Source of the DNA: Sinomonas mesophila
Lineage (GTDB): Bacteria > Actinomycetota > Actinomycetes > Actinomycetales > Micrococcaceae
Direction: 5' to 3'
Assembly (NCBI RefSeq): GCF_001999765.1
Contig: NZ_KV908332.1
Span: 35,828-97,125 of the forward strand
DNA length: 61,298 nucleotides
Each line of letters opens with the position of its first letter. The stretch's first letter is position 1. The position numbers were made by a program, and so were the translations under genes. This document shows positions 59,309 to 61,298 of the stretch, one piece after another. The notes under the pieces were generated by a model that had not been told where the DNA came from, searched no databases, and saw only the letters and a list, made by a program, of their open reading frames with translations.

Positions 59309-61298
59309 TTGCTGGACTATGCATTTGCTCACATCGGTGGGCGTGGTGGAGCTGGTCGCTCGGCTGGTTCTCGTCTCCGCGGGTCGCGGAATCTGCGGCT
59401 CCACGCACTGCTGACAGCGCTGCTGCTTGCGGTGGGCCTTCTGGCAGTGCCGGCTGGTGCGGCATCGGCTGCTGCGGGTGATGTCGGGGTCGAGGGTCCG
59501 TCGCATTCGGGGACGGGGACGCCGACGGGTACGAAGCGGGCGACGAGTGCGCTGTGGTTCAACGACGGGATCTGGTGGGGGAACCTGTGGGACACTGCCA
59601 GCTCGAGATTCGAAATCTTCCGGTTCAATGCCTCGTCGAGCTCGTGGGCCAGTACCGGTCTAGCGACGGACCCGCGGGCGAACACTCATCATGACGTGTT
59701 GTGGGACGGGACGACCTTGCACGTGGCGAGCTATCGGTTCGTCAACGACGGTCTGCCGGCTGAGCCGAACTTCCCGACGACGATGCGGCGTTACAGCTAC
59801 GACTCGAGTAAGAAGACGTACTCGCTGCTGAGTTCTACAAACATCAACAACTACCGCGTTGAGACCCTGGTCATCGACAAGGACTCGACTGGTCGAGTGT
59901 GGGCCACGTGGCAGCAGGGGAACCGGATCTATCTGAACGTCACTGGCACGGATGGCAAGACGTGGGGGACGCCGTTCCCGCATCCTGCGTCGTTGAGCAA
60001 TGTGTCTGTGGACGACACGTCGGCTGTGATCGCGTTTGGACCCGACAAGATGGGTGTCATGTGGAGCCGGCAAGTCGGCGACTCCACCGATGGCATGTAC
60101 TGGAGCTATCACGTCGATGGAGCGTCCAACACTGCCTGGAGCACTCCTGTGGCGGCGGTGAAGGGACAGCGCAGCAGTGACGACCACATGAACCTGAAGT
60201 GGCTGGACTCCTCGGGTGATCGGGTGTTCGCCGCTATCAAGACGTCGTTCACGGCGGCGTCCGAGCCGCTGATCCAGTTGCTGGAATTGAGTGGTACGAC
60301 GTGGTCGGCGCACACGATCGCGAATGGGTCGGAGTGCCCGAACCGGGTGATCGTCTTGATTGATGAGAGCGCGGAGAGGCTGCGTACCTTCGCTACCTAT
60401 CCGAAGCCGAGTGGCACGACGAACGCTGGTGTCTGCACTAGCTCGGGGGGTGCGATCTACGAGAAGTCCACGCCGCTGAGCGACATCAACTTCACCACCG
60501 CGAAGACGGCTCGTATCGTGGACGCCGACCAGTATGTGCACAACGTGACGTCGACGAAGCAGAACCTCAACAGTGCGGCGTGGGGCACGGCCAACAGCGG
60601 TCTGCTGGTGCTCGCCGATGTGAACGCCACAAGCCGGTACTGGCACTATAACGACCCCACCGGCGGCGGTGGTGGTGATACGACGGCTCCGACCGTGACG
60701 GGTACGTCTCCGACTGATGGTGCGACGGGCGTCGCGGCGACGGCGGATGTGACGGGATCGTTCTCGGAGGCAATGGACGCCACGACCATCACAGAGACCA
60801 CGTTCACGCTGACGGCGGGGACGACGACGGTGCCGGCCGCGGTGACGTATAGCAGCACAGACAGGACTGCGACGCTGAACCCGAGCACGGATCTGGCGGC
60901 GGATACAACGTACACGGCGACGATCAAGGGCGGCTCCGGCGGGGTGGAGGATGCTGCCGGCAACGCGCTGGCAACGGACAGGACCTGGACCTTCACCACG
61001 GCTCCCGCAGGCGGCGGTGATACGACGGCTCCGACCGTGACGGCTACGTCTCCGACTGATGGTGCTACCGGTGTGGCGGTGACGGCGGATGTGACGGGAA
61101 CGTTCTCGGAGGCAATGGACGCCTCGACGATCACGTCGGACACGTTCATCTTGCAGGCCGAGACGACGCCGCCGAAGCCCCTTCCGGCCGCTGTGACGTA
61201 CAGCAGCACGGACAACGTGGCGACGTTGAACCCGGATGCTGACCTGGCCGCGGGCACGACCTACACGGCGACGATCAAGGGCGGCTCCAACGGGGTGA
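59309..61298 (+). CDS. Secreted protein with Big_5 Ig-like repeats (3' end outside window)
   Basis: At least 663 codons, open to the right edge. The TTG at 59309 follows GGAGGAA; ATG 59258 would add 17 residues. A signal peptide is clear: basic SRLRGSRNLRLHALL, hydrophobic TALLLAVGLLAVPAGAASA. Residues about 70-450 form a beta-rich, sialidase/propeller-like region (ALWFNDGIWWGNLWD, DVLWDGTTLHVASYRF, SGRVWATWQQGNRIYL). Then a Gly linker and two Big_5 Ig-like domains of 114 residues (DTTAPTVTxTSPTDGATGV ... ATLNPxxDLAA), the second cut by the window. Probably an extracellular or surface-bound protein of the adjacent glycan locus. Confidence 0.85.
   Translation, partial: MLDYAFAHIGGRGGAGRSAGSRLRGSRNLRLHALLTALLLAVGLLAVPAGAASAAAGDVGVEGPSHSGTGTPTGTKRATSALWFNDGIWWGNLWDTASSRFEIFRFNASSSSWASTGLATDPRANTHHDVLWDGTTLHVASYRFVNDGLPAEPNFPTTMRRYSYDSSKKTYSLLSSTNINNYRVETLVIDKDSTGRVWATWQQGNRIYLNVTGTDGKTWGTPFPHPASLSNVSVDDTSAVIAFGPDKMGVMWSRQVGDSTDGMYWSYHVDGASNTAWSTPVAAVKGQRSSDDHMNLKWLDSSGDRVFAAIKTSFTAASEPLIQLLELSGTTWSAHTIANGSECPNRVIVLIDESAERLRTFATYPKPSGTTNAGVCTSSGGAIYEKSTPLSDINFTTAKTARIVDADQYVHNVTSTKQNLNSAAWGTANSGLLVLADVNATSRYWHYNDPTGGGGGDTTAPTVTGTSPTDGATGVAATADVTGSFSEAMDATTITETTFTLTAGTTTVPAAVTYSSTDRTATLNPSTDLAADTTYTATIKGGSGGVEDAAGNALATDRTWTFTTAPAGGGDTTAPTVTATSPTDGATGVAVTADVTGTFSEAMDASTITSDTFILQAETTPPKPLPAAVTYSSTDNVATLNPDADLAAGTTYTATIKGGSNGV
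60677..61298 (+). repeat. 342-bp in-frame repeats encoding Big_5 domains
   Basis: The domain starts at 60677 and again at 61019, with long stretches of identical DNA (for example GATACGACGGCTCCGACCGT). More copies may lie beyond the window. Confidence 0.85.

Overview
The window is chromosomal DNA of a high-GC actinobacterium, most likely Micrococcales/Micrococcaceae (Arthrobacter- or Sinomonas-like). The evidence is the strong G/C preference at third codon positions, an actinobacterial acyl-CoA carboxylase epsilon subunit, an SCO4848-type membrane protein, an LpdA-type quinone reductase, GlnR-like boxes in front of nitrogen genes, and many genes with a TANNNT -10 box only 6-7 nt before the start codon (leaderless mRNAs). 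The species call is inference. No rRNA, tRNA, CRISPR array or intact transposase was seen.

Layout. 1-5821 (-): a moxR, DUF58, transglutaminase-like, zinc-ribbon/RDD operon; the last gene runs off the left edge. 5988-8645 (-): birA, PH-domain membrane protein and class III adenylate cyclase, with overlapping ends. 8753-9607 (-): a short-chain dehydrogenase divergent from the acyl-CoA carboxylase beta and epsilon genes (9840-11674). The matching alpha (biotin carboxylase/BCCP) gene lies at 24716-26515, behind maf. About 12 kb of accessory genes separate the two halves: a DUF885 metallopeptidase, a DAACS symporter, a YbjQ protein, a SnoaL protein with its TetR regulator, a TetR/MMPL exporter pair, a TPR-LuxR regulator and a flavin monooxygenase. 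The two acc loci share a TTGTAG/CTACAA operator.

26656-29507 (-): a secreted choice-of-anchor protein with a structured mRNA leader, then an MHS-type MFS transporter. 29789-35092 (+): nitrate uptake and assimilatory reduction (narK, Mo-bis-MGD nitrate reductase, FAD/[2Fe-2S] partner). 40028-45573: nitrite reduction and its siroheme supply (nirD divergent from nirB-cobA-hemD). GlnR-like boxes precede narK, nirB and nirD, so nitrate to ammonium looks like one regulon split by hemerythrin, lpdA, purine nucleoside phosphorylase and a phospho-sugar mutase. 45664-46615: deoC plus a small membrane protein, then a frameshifted DUF559-type gene. 47864-51559 (-): mfd. 51655-55666: vanZ-like, DUF2505, SCO4848-like, acyltransferase and nhaA.

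The right end (from about 56530) changes character. A sugar N-acetyltransferase gene is followed by only 13 codons of what looks like a DegT-type aminotransferase, then lower-GC DNA with two family-2 glycosyltransferases and a secreted protein carrying Ig-like (Big_5) repeats that runs off the right edge. This looks like a surface-glycan locus remodelled by insertion or recombination.

The most unusual non-coding content is at gene 3' ends: a 32-bp repeat family (35774, 46622 and 47822), TGACCCC-type multi-unit hairpins (17319, 26513, 35114), a tandem GAGATGGGG array (11684), and a perfect 17-bp hairpin inside the last codons of the acyltransferase gene.
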